Shown here one piece after another: positions 36,521-45,587 of a stretch of 64,000 bases of DNA. The notes beneath the pieces are model-generated. The model was not told where the DNA came from. It did no database searches and saw only the letters and a list, made by a program, of their open reading frames with translations. The translations under genes and the position numbers were made by a program. Source of the DNA: Paenibacillus sp. PCH8 (GTDB taxonomy: Bacteria > Bacillota > Bacilli > Paenibacillales > Paenibacillaceae). Positions within the stretch are counted from its first letter, which is position 1; each line of letters starts with the position of its first letter. The DNA is taken from NCBI RefSeq assembly GCF_002968835.1, contig NZ_PKQK01000002.1, positions 806,001-870,000 on the forward strand, written 5' to 3'.

Positions 36521-37543
36521 ATGAAAAAAGAACTTATTATGCATTCACCTGTAATTCAAGGTTATCCGATTCATGCTAATATGCACTCTATTCTTCCCAA
36601 TCACCCTTCCTACCATGAATGGTTATTTACGAATCACATGCAACTAAGGTTTGATTCCTACCAACCGGATACTTTCCACTTGGAGTTCTACCAGCCATTA
36701 ATGAGAGAGTACCATCCGTTGTTAAATATTCACAGTATGCAAAAAGAAATGATCCAATTGCTCAAGTTAAATGTTACCGATTTCTTCATAGAGTCAATTA
36801 ATAATGGTAACTACATTTATGTTCTTATCGATAAACAACATATTAAAGCCTATAGAACTGAAGAAAGTGCACCTCATGATTTATTCATATACGGTTATGA
36901 TCGGGATAATCAAGAATTTAATATCGCAGATTTTTTTCCTGACCCGTTGCCCAAATATAAGAAAACAAAGGGATCCTTTTATGAGATTGAGCAAGCAGTC
37001 AATGAACATATCAACTATAAAGAGGACTGCTGGGATAATGTATTTGGTATACAACTTATCTCCATGAATTCGTTCAAGTCCTATCGTTTCAATTTGGAGT
37101 TTTTCAAAATCTCACTGAAACATTATCTTAATTCTACGAATAGTGCTGCATACTTTGAAGTCATTGAAGGCATTCCAGCAGAAGAGCAATGTCTGCACGG
37201 CAGTCTGGACCCTGTATTTGGTATCCACATTTATAACAAATTAATTGAATCTGTTCGTGCCGATCATCAATATATAAGAGCATTACATATGTTATCTGAG
37301 CATAAGACGTTAATGACCAAGCGAATTCATTATTTACATAAACTTGGATTAATTGATGGCAGTCTGTTTTACAACCTATTTGAGGATATTGAACTAAAGG
37401 CTCGTTCTCTTCGAAACAATACGCTTAAACAAATGATAATCAACGAACACTCACTCAATATACCCAAACTGACTTCAATGATTGAAGAACTTTCGAATAA
37501 GGAGTACATTGCACTTGATAAGTTAGCAAGTGCAATAGGGTAG
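36521..37543 (+). CDS. unknown protein, AT-rich; possible BtrH-like peptidase fold
   Basis: A 340-residue protein with no family I can name with confidence. The stretch DLFIYGYDRDNQEFNIADFF resembles the GYDD-type core of BtrH N-terminal/C39-like proteins found in antibiotic gene clusters. The C-terminal third is helical. Its AT-rich codon use and plus-strand orientation differ from the neighbouring tail genes, which suggests a separately acquired gene. ATG 36521 is chosen with GAGAGTGAG upstream. Confidence 0.5.
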   Translation: MKKELIMHSPVIQGYPIHANMHSILPNHPSYHEWLFTNHMQLRFDSYQPDTFHLEFYQPLMREYHPLLNIHSMQKEMIQLLKLNVTDFFIESINNGNYIYVLIDKQHIKAYRTEESAPHDLFIYGYDRDNQEFNIADFFPDPLPKYKKTKGSFYEIEQAVNEHINYKEDCWDNVFGIQLISMNSFKSYRFNLEFFKISLKHYLNSTNSAAYFEVIEGIPAEEQCLHGSLDPVFGIHIYNKLIESVRADHQYIRALHMLSEHKTLMTKRIHYLHKLGLIDGSLFYNLFEDIELKARSLRNNTLKQMIINEHSLNIPKLTSMIEELSNKEYIALDKLASAIG

Positions 37544-37564
37544 CGTTGCAAGTTAAACGTAATG

Positions 37565-37604
37565 TTAAGGGGATCGTAATGATCACCTGATCCGATCCCC
37601 TTAA
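37565..37604. terminator. bidirectional terminator-like hairpin
   Basis: Arms TTAAGGGGATCG and CGATCCCCTTAA enclose a 16-nt loop, 20 nt after the unknown gene. The convergent DUF4127 gene ends at 37709, so it may serve both directions. T-runs are short. Confidence 0.6.
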
Positions 37605-37708
37605 CTGATTCCGATCCATTCCACACCATACCTTCTTCTAGTGCTGGCCTAAGCCAACGTTTAAAGGAAGCGGTCATGGCTTATAGGCTGCATATCTGAG
37701 GCAATCTT

Positions 37709-39571
37709 TTACACAATATTAAAATTAACCTGCGGGTTCAACGTAATCTCAAATGCACGCCCCCAAATGAAATCAGGATTCCCATATTCCAGCAGCGCAC
37801 TACCATACGTCGCATAAGACAATTCGTCATCACAGATCTGCTTGATAGCCACATTGCCTGTCTGGAAGGCTGTTTTATTCGCAAGTGCCGTGGTATAAGT
37901 CTGCATCAAGTCACGAAGTAATGTTTGCAAATGAGCATAGCCTTCCTCTGAGTTGAACAGCAACATATTTTGATCCGAAAGGGTAGCCACGTTAGTATAG
38001 AGCGCATGGGCTCGGGAATATGTGCGGATATCTGCAATTGCTACCGCTTTGTAGTAATAATCCTTCAGGAAACGTTTGAACAACAGTGAAGCATGCGCAT
38101 TCATGGCATCTCGCAGCATATGAACATGCGTTTCTGTCGTAATCAACGCATACCTCGACTGTCCCATACCTACCGCCATACCGATTTTGTTCCCCGGCGT
38201 ATTCCACGCACTATAACCCAGAACCCATCCAGTATATGGACTATTCAGCAACGCTTCAGCAACATCGACGTTGGCTGGTCCTTTACCCACAAAATCAATC
38301 AGCACCGTCGGCAGACCTTGCTCGCTATTCAGCGTCAATCTCTCCAAGGCAGCCTGCACCTGCTCCAGAGCCGTAATCGCAATAATCTCGATGTCGATGC
38401 CTGTTACAGCACCAGCTTGACTTGGGTGACGCTTCGTCATGCGATCCAACTCGGAGGTGATATCGAACAAGGCAACCTCTTCGGTTGATCCAGCCACCAT
38501 CTGTTCATTTCCCATAGCAGGTTCTGAATTCGCACCCGTACCCACTTCCGGTTCAGGATATGCCGAGTCCGCTACAAGCACACCCCCTACAATATCCACG
38601 TGACGAACCACATTCTCATGTACATCCATATATTCATACGTATTCACAATTGTCGAGCCATGAGGACCATAATACTTCACCGCGTAACGTGTTTTGCTCC
38701 CGCCTCGAAGTAATTGATTCGCCATACGAGCGACCAATGCGTGGCCCAGACCATCTGCATCCGGTAGGATAATGGCACGATCCGGATTTTGTCCATCTGT
38801 ACCACCTAGCCATTCATTAATTCGAGCTTCCACATATTTGATCTCATTAATCTGAACACCCTGCGTGTTAGCATCGTCGACTCCAACCGCGAGGAAATCG
38901 ATATAACCTGTGCGAGCCAGTTGATCCAGAATGTACAGATTCGTTTTGAATTTATGCTGTCTGGTATTGTAATACTTTTCTTTATCAAAATAGGTCGTTG
39001 CCCCATATTCCACCCCATCCGGGGACAGGTTATAACCTTCGATAATATCCTCAAAAGCGGTGTACGTCTGACGTGGCTGTTGCATCAATGCACGAGATTC
39101 ATTATATGCATCCAGTGCCAATCCATCGGCAAACGAGGTCGTGGCAAGACGCATAATCGTATCCATCACGTATACCGGTTTGCGTGGATATTTCAGTTTA
39201 ATGACTCGGATTACATCCAACAGACGAGTCGTTTCCTCATCGTATTCAGGGTAATCGCCGCCTCCGTCTTCACGGAGCTCTCGACTGCCAATCAGACCTC
39301 CATAGGCGAGCATATCGGATGAGATAATGAACCCGTCAACTTTGGGCGCATGTTTCAGAATAAAGGTATGAATGTTGGACGGTTTGCCATACACCGGCGT
39401 AGAGGTGCCCAGCAGCAGTGTATCATCTGTCGTTTTCTCCGTATCCAGGCGATTCTTAATATCCTTCAGGTTCGGTGTAACGATATGGATACCGGCTGCT
39501 TTCCCTTGTACAATAACGTCATCCAGATTCGCTGGACGATCATCCAGTGGAACATACAATACTGTTTTCAT
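37709..39571 (-). CDS. DUF4127 family protein
   Basis: A 620-residue protein of full family length. The start MKTVLYVPLDDRPANLDDVI is the family's signature PLD-RP motif. Further blocks are DGFIISSDMLAYGGLIGSR, DFLAVGVDDANTQGVQINEI and TGWVLGYSAWNTPGNKIGMA. No biochemical role is established for the family; the acidic and Asn-rich conserved motifs suggest an enzyme or metal site, which is inference. AGGAGG precedes the ATG. A copy of the repeated leader element lies about 80 nt upstream. Confidence 0.92.
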   Translation of the reverse strand: MKTVLYVPLDDRPANLDDVIVQGKAAGIHIVTPNLKDIKNRLDTEKTTDDTLLLGTSTPVYGKPSNIHTFILKHAPKVDGFIISSDMLAYGGLIGSRELREDGGGDYPEYDEETTRLLDVIRVIKLKYPRKPVYVMDTIMRLATTSFADGLALDAYNESRALMQQPRQTYTAFEDIIEGYNLSPDGVEYGATTYFDKEKYYNTRQHKFKTNLYILDQLARTGYIDFLAVGVDDANTQGVQINEIKYVEARINEWLGGTDGQNPDRAIILPDADGLGHALVARMANQLLRGGSKTRYAVKYYGPHGSTIVNTYEYMDVHENVVRHVDIVGGVLVADSAYPEPEVGTGANSEPAMGNEQMVAGSTEEVALFDITSELDRMTKRHPSQAGAVTGIDIEIIAITALEQVQAALERLTLNSEQGLPTVLIDFVGKGPANVDVAEALLNSPYTGWVLGYSAWNTPGNKIGMAVGMGQSRYALITTETHVHMLRDAMNAHASLLFKRFLKDYYYKAVAIADIRTYSRAHALYTNVATLSDQNMLLFNSEEGYAHLQTLLRDLMQTYTTALANKTAFQTGNVAIKQICDDELSYATYGSALLEYGNPDFIWGRAFEITLNPQVNFNIV

Positions 39572-39647
39572 ATCACGTAGCCTCCTGTTATCGGTTTAGT
39601 CTTTAATACCCGATCAGGGCAAGGCGGCAATCACCGAATTTAAATAA

Positions 39648-39760
39648 CTGGCCCCATGGCCGGTCTGTACTTTAGCGTATGAGCTGTCGGGACGCTTTCC
39701 TTGCTACTGATCGATAATACAATCTTACCTTCTTTTTCTGTTCACGCTGACGGTAACCGG
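39648..39760 (-). promoter_or_regulatory. repeated structured leader element, copy upstream of DUF4127
   Basis: Second copy of the element at 36184-36290, in the same orientation to its downstream gene. The stem arms TAGCGT/ACGCT are kept. The final GGCC hairpin has a mismatch and the T-run is replaced by TATTTAAATT, so the terminator part looks weaker here. Confidence 0.5.
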
Positions 39761-39844
39761 TATGAATTACGCCTGTTTGTAGTTGTCTCGATGGCGTTTA
39801 ATTGTCGGTTTTAATCTGAATAAAGCACACCCTCGAACATCCAT

Positions 39845-39878
39845 AAAAAAAGCACCTGCCTGCTTCGGCAAGTGCTTG
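39845..39878 (-). terminator. intrinsic terminator
   Basis: Minus-strand stem AAGCACTTGCC/GGCAGGTGCTT followed by seven T. It closes the gene that stops at 39908. Confidence 0.85.
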
Positions 39879-39907
39879 TCATTGTCCTTTCATATGATCA
39901 TTTGTAT

Positions 39908-40897
39908 CTATGCGATGATATAACGAAAATTCTCCCAGATCTGTGGTAATGGCTCCCCGTTCTTCGCATGGTGATAGAAGCTGAACGGGAATTTGAATAC
40001 ATGGCCTCCGTTCCAATCACAGGAACGTCTGTCGGTAAGCCAATATTTCAATTCATGGGGGAGCGCCACCGACCGTTCCGCCCGTGTCAATGGCATCTGG
40101 TCTACGGGTGATTGCAGTGTCGGCACCTCTAATTCCATGTCCACATCTCGGGTTAACCGCAGCGCCTTCACCATCGTCAGAAACGGCGGGATGCCTCTGT
40201 GGAACAAAGCCGGGTAACCCAGTTCATATAATATGTTAAGCGCATGTCCATAAGTCAGCATATGACCGATCAGATCATGGTGCGCTTCCGCGTGATATAT
40301 GGTTCGGAATGCACCAAGCTCATCCAGAATCAGGCGTGATAGTTGCGCTGGCAATTCGATTTCGGGAAATCCATCTTTCTTTTCCGGCTTCAGGCTGCGG
40401 ATTTCTTTCATGGTCGTGTTCATCCAGGATCTCCCTGGAATCGTTCGATCGAATGAATCGATCAGTTGAACTAGCCGATCCACATCCTCCGCCGTGCCCC
40501 ATCCATCCAGTTCGCGAATGGCTTTCAGGCTGATTGCCCCATAGATGGCCTGGTGTCCAACCCAGTACAGCTCTCCAATGGTTCGATGCAATGCGTCCGT
40601 AATACGCGCTTCGGCATCTTCCCTGGGCATCATCTCACCTTCGAAAGAGGTCTGACCAGAGCTGATTCCATGCTGGCGAAGCATGGCTTTGGCTTCGGCG
40701 GTAACACTGCCGGCGGCAAGGGCAGTGAGACGATTTTCCCGTACCCAAAAGTATGCCGCAATCGCACCCGCCCCATAATGGGCATGCCACAGATCTCCTG
40801 TACGTTCCCGACTGGAAACAATAATTGCGAGTCCTTCTTCCAACAAACGTCGATCCAAGCTTGCCACCACCCTTCGAATGATATAAACCCTCCCCAT
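39908..40897 (-). CDS. conserved-looking protein of unknown function, His-rich motif
   Basis: A 329-residue soluble protein that I do not recognise. A notable motif is YHAEAHHDLIGHMLTYGHAL near residue 218, with five His and acidic residues that could bind a metal. The end is aromatic and basic (HVFKFPFSFYHHAKNGEPLP). No signal peptide or membrane segment is visible. The ATG at 40897 is used, but a GTG about ten codons later with GAAGGGTGG nearby is possible. It stands alone with its own terminator. Confidence 0.6.
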   Translation of the reverse strand: MGRVYIIRRVVASLDRRLLEEGLAIIVSSRERTGDLWHAHYGAGAIAAYFWVRENRLTALAAGSVTAEAKAMLRQHGISSGQTSFEGEMMPREDAEARITDALHRTIGELYWVGHQAIYGAISLKAIRELDGWGTAEDVDRLVQLIDSFDRTIPGRSWMNTTMKEIRSLKPEKKDGFPEIELPAQLSRLILDELGAFRTIYHAEAHHDLIGHMLTYGHALNILYELGYPALFHRGIPPFLTMVKALRLTRDVDMELEVPTLQSPVDQMPLTRAERSVALPHELKYWLTDRRSCDWNGGHVFKFPFSFYHHAKNGEPLPQIWENFRYIIA

Positions 40898-40988
40898 GAA
40901 CTACCCTGGATTGATTCAATAAAGCGTTTACTTCTATAACATGATGGAATTGCTCCACATATGCCCGTTTAGCCCCGGAATACAAAGT

Positions 40989-41630
40989 TTAGCCGATTCG
41001 AAGCTTGCCTACGTCACGGATGGACACTTCCAGCGGATAGATCTGTGCCTTTTGCTTAGAGAAAAACCACGTCCGTTCCTTCTTGACTACAATAAACAGA
41101 CCGTGCACATCCCCTACAGGAGCAAAGGTATCACTACCCTCACCCCAGCGCGCTAATCCAAACTGCTGAAGCTCATTCACCGTAGACAGAACATCATCCG
41201 TCACTAGTCCAATCTCACATACTTGTAATATATCCTCTGTGGTGAAGTCACGGTCATGGTCACTCTCGTTCTGTACGGTATGATGGGCAATCAGCTCAAT
41301 AATATTGCCTGCCGGATCTTCAAAATAGAGGGAGTGAGAGTCCCAATTGGTTGAGTATGTCTCATCCCGACTCCCATCCCTGCTTAGGGTAACACGTGGT
41401 GTAACCCACTGCTTGGCTTGCTTGAATCGATTCGTCGGAATCATCCAGGCAAAATGATAGAAAGGCTCACTCTCCGTCTTACACGGTTTGAATATCATCT
41501 TCGTCCTTCCAACCTGCAGGTTGAATTCCTGATTCGTCGCATCGGACACCTTCATGCCCAACGTATCGCGATAAAAACGCTTGAGGTCCTCCAACCGTGT
41601 TGTATATAACTGTAATTCTTCAATCATCAT
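40989..41630 (-). CDS. VOC (glyoxalase/dioxygenase-type) family protein
   Basis: A 213-residue protein starting MMIEELQLYTTRLEDLKRFY. The first VOC half has FYRDTLGMKVSD and ends HSLYFEDPAGNIIELIAHH; a second half from about residue 140 (VCEIGLVTDDVLSTVNELQQ) is shorter. Metal-ligand positions typical of VOC enzymes are plausible at His and Glu of the FEDPAGN-IELI block. The start overlaps the stop of the upstream VOC gene (ATGATGA). Substrate unknown. Confidence 0.85.
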   Translation of the reverse strand: MMIEELQLYTTRLEDLKRFYRDTLGMKVSDATNQEFNLQVGRTKMIFKPCKTESEPFYHFAWMIPTNRFKQAKQWVTPRVTLSRDGSRDETYSTNWDSHSLYFEDPAGNIIELIAHHTVQNESDHDRDFTTEDILQVCEIGLVTDDVLSTVNELQQFGLARWGEGSDTFAPVGDVHGLFIVVKKERTWFFSKQKAQIYPLEVSIRDVGKLRIG

Positions 41631-42085
41631 ACGGTCTTCTCCTGCATCTCCTCCCACTGACTCCACGGCACCATGCCAAGTTCAGGCTTCGCTTCATCCG
41701 GGAGCATGGCGATGAATTCAAGCAAATGACCATCCGGATCGTTAAAATATACAGATACCGCAGGCATCCAGCCGAAGACGTACAGTTCTCCGATATCATC
41801 ATTCAAGAAGTTCTGTGTCTTGATCCCTTTGTTCTCCAAGTGAGCCACCGCATGCTTCATATCCTCCAGAGATACATGAAAAGCAAAGTGCTGACGCTTC
41901 ACCTCGGAAGGTTCCTTTTGCCACAATCCCAGCATGGCATTCCCTTTTCCACCGATCCAGTAGAAGGAGTTCCCACGTTCTTTCTGCCCATAGGCATGGG
42001 GTAAACCCAGGACCGTTTCATAGAAATGATGGGATCTCTCCAGATCCGTCACGTTTAGATGTGTTTCAAATATGCCTGTAATCAT
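41627..42085 (-). CDS. VOC family protein
   Basis: A 152-residue single-domain VOC protein (MITGIFETHLNVTDLERSHH) with FYETVLGLPHAYG, QHFAFHVSLEDMKHAV and VYFNDPDGHLLEFIAML. His, His and Glu sit at the usual metal positions, as in fosfomycin/bleomycin-type and glyoxalase relatives. The ATG at 42085 has AGAGG 9 nt upstream. It forms an operon with the next VOC gene and probably the FMN reductase upstream. Confidence 0.88.
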   Translation of the reverse strand: MITGIFETHLNVTDLERSHHFYETVLGLPHAYGQKERGNSFYWIGGKGNAMLGLWQKEPSEVKRQHFAFHVSLEDMKHAVAHLENKGIKTQNFLNDDIGELYVFGWMPAVSVYFNDPDGHLLEFIAMLPDEAKPELGMVPWSQWEEMQEKTV

Positions 42086-42130
42086 AATGCTCAACCTCTT
42101 TTCCTTTTCCCATTTTATCTTCCTTGGTTC

Positions 42131-42706
42131 TCAACTCATGGTAGAATTCCGCGCATTCGTTAACGTCTGGGCCAGATTCAAAAATGATCCAAGAACCCGC
42201 TTAACCCGTTCCTCGATATCCTGACTGCCTTCATACTCTTCGTATCCGTCAAATGTCGCTTCGAATCGTCTGCGCTGTGCACCACCAATGGAAATCCACT
42301 CCTGTGCATTGATGCCATGCAGATTGCGAACAATCGCTTGCAGTTGTAAAAGAGAACTTACCCCCACTGCTCCGCCAGATGAGCTGATGGACAGGACGGG
42401 CTTGCCACTGAAATGAGCCTGGCTCAGGTGATCCAGTGCATTTTTGAGCACACCGCTAATACTGCCGTGGTACTCTGGCGTAGACAGGATGATCGCATCA
42501 GCCGCGAGCATACGTGTATTCAGGTCTGCCAGATGTTCATGGTCCGCCTGTTTATCATCTGGTGCGTAGAATGGAAGTGGCGTCTGATACAGATCAAACA
42601 GGCTGGCCTGATGTCCCTGTCCCCGAATAATCTCCACAGCATACTCTCCCAAACGCGTACTGGTTGCATTGTTGCGATTACTGCCTGCCAAAATAACGAT
42701 ATTCAT
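42131..42706 (-). CDS. NADPH-dependent FMN reductase (flavodoxin-like)
   Basis: A 191-residue cytosolic flavoprotein. The N-terminal MNIVILAGSNRNNATSTRLG binds the FMN phosphate, and LSTPEYHGSISGVLKNALDH and SSSGGAVGVSSLLQLQ are hallmark motifs of the FMN_red family. It likely reduces FMN or quinone-type substrates. It starts the small operon with two VOC genes, so a role in detoxification or small-molecule turnover is plausible. Confidence 0.9.
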   Translation of the reverse strand: MNIVILAGSNRNNATSTRLGEYAVEIIRGQGHQASLFDLYQTPLPFYAPDDKQADHEHLADLNTRMLAADAIILSTPEYHGSISGVLKNALDHLSQAHFSGKPVLSISSSGGAVGVSSLLQLQAIVRNLHGINAQEWISIGGAQRRRFEATFDGYEEYEGSQDIEERVKRVLGSFLNLAQTLTNARNSTMS

Positions 42707-42834
42707 CCTATCACTCTCCTGATTCTTTTATGGTTAATAACGCTCATGTTCCTCCACGATCTGTCTTGTGCTATCTTTATCTTACCTTTCTTCCGTTGCT
42801 AATTCGTCAGCAGATAGACTTAACTTGAAGCACC

Positions 42835-42862
42835 AAAAAACTCAACCTTTAGGTTGAGTTTA
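42835..42862 (-). terminator. terminator of the two-component operon
   Basis: Arms CTCAACCT and AGGTTGAG with a TT loop, flanked on the minus-strand downstream side by TTTTTT. It lies 35 nt after the response regulator. Confidence 0.8.
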
Positions 42863-42895
42863 TACGACTTACGTATGAAATTATGTCGAAAATGG

Positions 42896-43630
42896 TCAGA
42901 CGACCCAGCCGTTTCTTACGGCATGAAGAGCCGCTTGCGTACGATCCGCCAGCCCCAATTTGTCCAGCAGATGACTGACATGGGTTTTGACCGTTTTCTC
43001 CGTAATAACCAGTTGAACCGCGATTTCCTTGTTACTTAGTCCTTGAGCAATCAGGCTCAAGACCTCTTGTTCACGACGGGTAAGCATATCTGGACCACTA
43101 AGGGATGCTTCAGTTGATTTTCCAACCTGCTTTGGGTCCTGATGTTGGCTGTCCGTTGACCGATTGGTCGGTGTATGCTCAGATTGCTGTTCATTCATCG
43201 ACCAATCGCATGAAGCCATCACATGCATCAATTGGCCTGCAGCCGCAGGATGCAACTCCACCTGACCCGCATGCACATTGCGGATCGCTCCTGCCAGATC
43301 CTCCGGTTCAATATCCTTGAGCAGATATCCTTTGACTCCTGCACGAACAGCAGGTACGACATGATCCTGATCAGAAAACGAAGTAAGCACAATGATCCGC
43401 GTGTCTGGCATTAACGTACGCAAGCGTCTGGCTGTCTCAACTCCGTCCATGACTGGCATGTGTAAATCCATTAATACCACGTCCGGTTTGAGCGCTTCCG
43501 CCTGCTCCAGAGCTTCCTGCCCGTTCGATGCTTCGCCCTTCACTATCATGTCTTGTTGCGTGGTCAGAAAAACGTGCAGCCCTCGTCTCACCATCGCATG
43601 ATCATCCGCGAGCAAAATTGTAATTGGCAA
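42896..43630 (-). CDS. NarL/LuxR-type response regulator
   Basis: A 244-residue regulator. The receiver domain (MPITILLADDHAMVRRGLHV) has the acidic pair DD at 9-10, the phospho-acceptor in DVVLMDLHMPVMDG and Lys in GYLLKDIEPED. A linker of about 40 residues precedes the C-terminal LuxR HTH (LTRREQEVLSLIAQGLSNKE). It starts with TTG behind GGGGGAAG, 18 nt after the kinase gene. It is the output of the cytosolic GAF kinase upstream; target genes are unknown. Confidence 0.93.
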   Translation of the reverse strand: MPITILLADDHAMVRRGLHVFLTTQQDMIVKGEASNGQEALEQAEALKPDVVLMDLHMPVMDGVETARRLRTLMPDTRIIVLTSFSDQDHVVPAVRAGVKGYLLKDIEPEDLAGAIRNVHAGQVELHPAAAGQLMHVMASCDWSMNEQQSEHTPTNRSTDSQHQDPKQVGKSTEASLSGPDMLTRREQEVLSLIAQGLSNKEIAVQLVITEKTVKTHVSHLLDKLGLADRTQAALHAVRNGWVV

Positions 43631-43648
43631 CTCTTCTTCCCCCTGACT

Positions 43649-45316
43649 TCATACAGATCCGAACGGAAGTGGAATGACTGCCGTTACTGTCGTTCCCTTG
43701 CGGGAGAAACTAACTATCTCAAAATGGCCTCCGAGCGATTCTGCCCGTTCCTTCATAATGGACAGCCCAAGTGAACCTCCAGGCGATGCTTTACGCCGTT
43801 TGGCACCTCCCTTTCCCTGATCCGAGACGGTGAGTGCCACTTCATGATCACTTAATTTGAGGGAGATATTCGCTGAAGTAACCCCGGCGTGTTTACGTAT
43901 ATTATTGAGCGCTTCCTGTCCGATTCGCCAACATCCTTCTTCTATATTACGTGGCAAAGACCGCATTCCTGTCCGATCCACCATCACTTGAAGCCCTTGA
44001 CTTGTGCCATATTCCTGTAGCGCATGAAGCAATCCTGCTTCCAGTCCCGCTGGACGAAGTTGCATAATTAATGCGCGCATTTCCTTCAGAGCCTCCTGAG
44101 ACAAGGCCCGAATATCCTTCATGACATCCGCTGCGGGGTGTACCTGTTCGGAAGCAGATAACATGCTCTCCGCACCTTTGGCCGTTAACGATAGGGAAAA
44201 TAGAATCTGATTGACTGAATCATGCAAATCCCGGGCCAACCGGTTTCTCTCTTCCAGTCGTGCCAGTTCGCGGCGATTCTCCGCCAGCTTGAGACTCTCC
44301 CACGAGGCCGTAATATGCTCGGCTAGTGCCTCCAGCACCTCACGATCTGAGTGCGCAGAGTCATAGGATTCCATGCCAATCACCAGAATCCCTGCTTCCC
44401 CTGGCATATGATACGGAAGAGGAGCTGCCATTCCCGAAGTTAGGGAATGCATAGTCTTGTCCGGTTCGCACAGCGTGAAGATCTCTGTCCTTTCTGTCGC
44501 CGACAGGGATGCAGCACGATGACTATCAATCACACGGTTCATCTGATCTGCCACTTTCGATGATAACGGCTTACTTAATGACGTTCGAACCCTGCCATCT
44601 GCATAAGTAGCCTGCACCGTAAATGCACCACTGCTCTGCTGAATGATTGCAGCCAAAGGCCAGTCATAATGCTGCCCAAGCAATTCCACAACCGTTTCGG
44701 AAAAAGCTTCTGCATTACCGCACTCGTTGACTGCATGGCCCAAAGCTGTGCTGAACTCCCCCAGCTTGACATACAGATCGGCTCGTCGTTGCTCTGTGCG
44801 ATACAATCGCATTCGCTCCATTGCGCTTCCGATCTGGTACGCAACACTTTGCAACAGCGCTAGTTCGCTGTCACTGAAATGTGCCTTGGCAGGTGCAGCA
44901 ACATTAAGTAGCCCCAGCATCTTATCACCTGACCGCAGTGGAACTGTAGCATGATGAGTGATACCCTGGGTATCTCCCCATTGAAAGTCCACAGCGTTCT
45001 CCAGCCGTTTACAGTTAATGATGTTCACTGCATGATTCAATCGTCCGTCCTTGAAGCGATTCACACACCAGCAGGTACCCGTTCGCATCGGCTCTTTGTC
45101 TTTATGCTGTAAGGCAGGCGGCAAGTTATAATTGGAGACACAGGTATAGTCCCCGCGTTCATTAATGAGAAACACCCAGCCGGCAGTTAATCCGGTCAAT
45201 TCCAGCAATTTGCCGACCACCGTATCCAACATCAAGCTCAGATCATTGGACGTATTGAGCGTTTCCGCAATCGTTTTCAGGGTAACCATTTCCTGCATTC
45301 CAAATTCTTCCGACAT
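43649..45316 (-). CDS. GAF-domain sensor histidine kinase (NarL-system type)
   Basis: A 555-residue kinase without membrane segments. A first GAF domain (residues about 10-165, with GTCWCVNRF and a second Cys in NIINCKRLENA) and a second one (about 185-335) precede the HisKA_3 box ERNRLARDLHDSVNQILFSL, whose His is the phospho site, and a HATPase_c domain (IGQEALNNIRKHAGVTSANI, GLSIMKERAESLGGHF). The Cys residues in the first GAF could serve a redox or metal signal, which is speculation. AGGAGAG precedes the ATG; a MITE begins 24 nt upstream. Confidence 0.92.
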   Translation of the reverse strand: MSEEFGMQEMVTLKTIAETLNTSNDLSLMLDTVVGKLLELTGLTAGWVFLINERGDYTCVSNYNLPPALQHKDKEPMRTGTCWCVNRFKDGRLNHAVNIINCKRLENAVDFQWGDTQGITHHATVPLRSGDKMLGLLNVAAPAKAHFSDSELALLQSVAYQIGSAMERMRLYRTEQRRADLYVKLGEFSTALGHAVNECGNAEAFSETVVELLGQHYDWPLAAIIQQSSGAFTVQATYADGRVRTSLSKPLSSKVADQMNRVIDSHRAASLSATERTEIFTLCEPDKTMHSLTSGMAAPLPYHMPGEAGILVIGMESYDSAHSDREVLEALAEHITASWESLKLAENRRELARLEERNRLARDLHDSVNQILFSLSLTAKGAESMLSASEQVHPAADVMKDIRALSQEALKEMRALIMQLRPAGLEAGLLHALQEYGTSQGLQVMVDRTGMRSLPRNIEEGCWRIGQEALNNIRKHAGVTSANISLKLSDHEVALTVSDQGKGGAKRRKASPGGSLGLSIMKERAESLGGHFEIVSFSRKGTTVTAVIPLPFGSV

Positions 45317-45339
45317 GGCAGATTACTCTCCTTTGACTA

Positions 45340-45499
45340 GGGCGTGTCTGGAAACTCCGAAGGAAGCAGATTTTGCCTAATTTTCGTTCCAAGCAAGGAA
45401 ATTTTTCGCAGGCGTGCCGGGGCACGTCAAGGGAAAGTGACGCAGCAGGGGGCGAAAAGGCGGTAAAAGATGCACTTCAGCGAGTTTTCAGACACGACC
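45340..45499. mobile_element. 160-bp MITE with TA target-site duplication
   Basis: Terminal inverted repeats GGGCGTGTCTGGAAACTC and GAGTTTTCAGACACGACC match at 16 of 18 positions and are flanked on both sides by TA (45338-45339 and 45500-45501). There is no transposase. TA duplication points to mobilisation by an IS630/Tc1-mariner-type transposase encoded elsewhere. The element lies directly upstream of the kinase RBS. Confidence 0.85.
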
Positions 45500-45587
45500 T
45501 AATGCCAACTGTGGTTTGTCCAACTATTGTAACCAATCCACTGTGGATATTAAAGGATCAACTTCTTGCACAGATTGCACAGATCTC

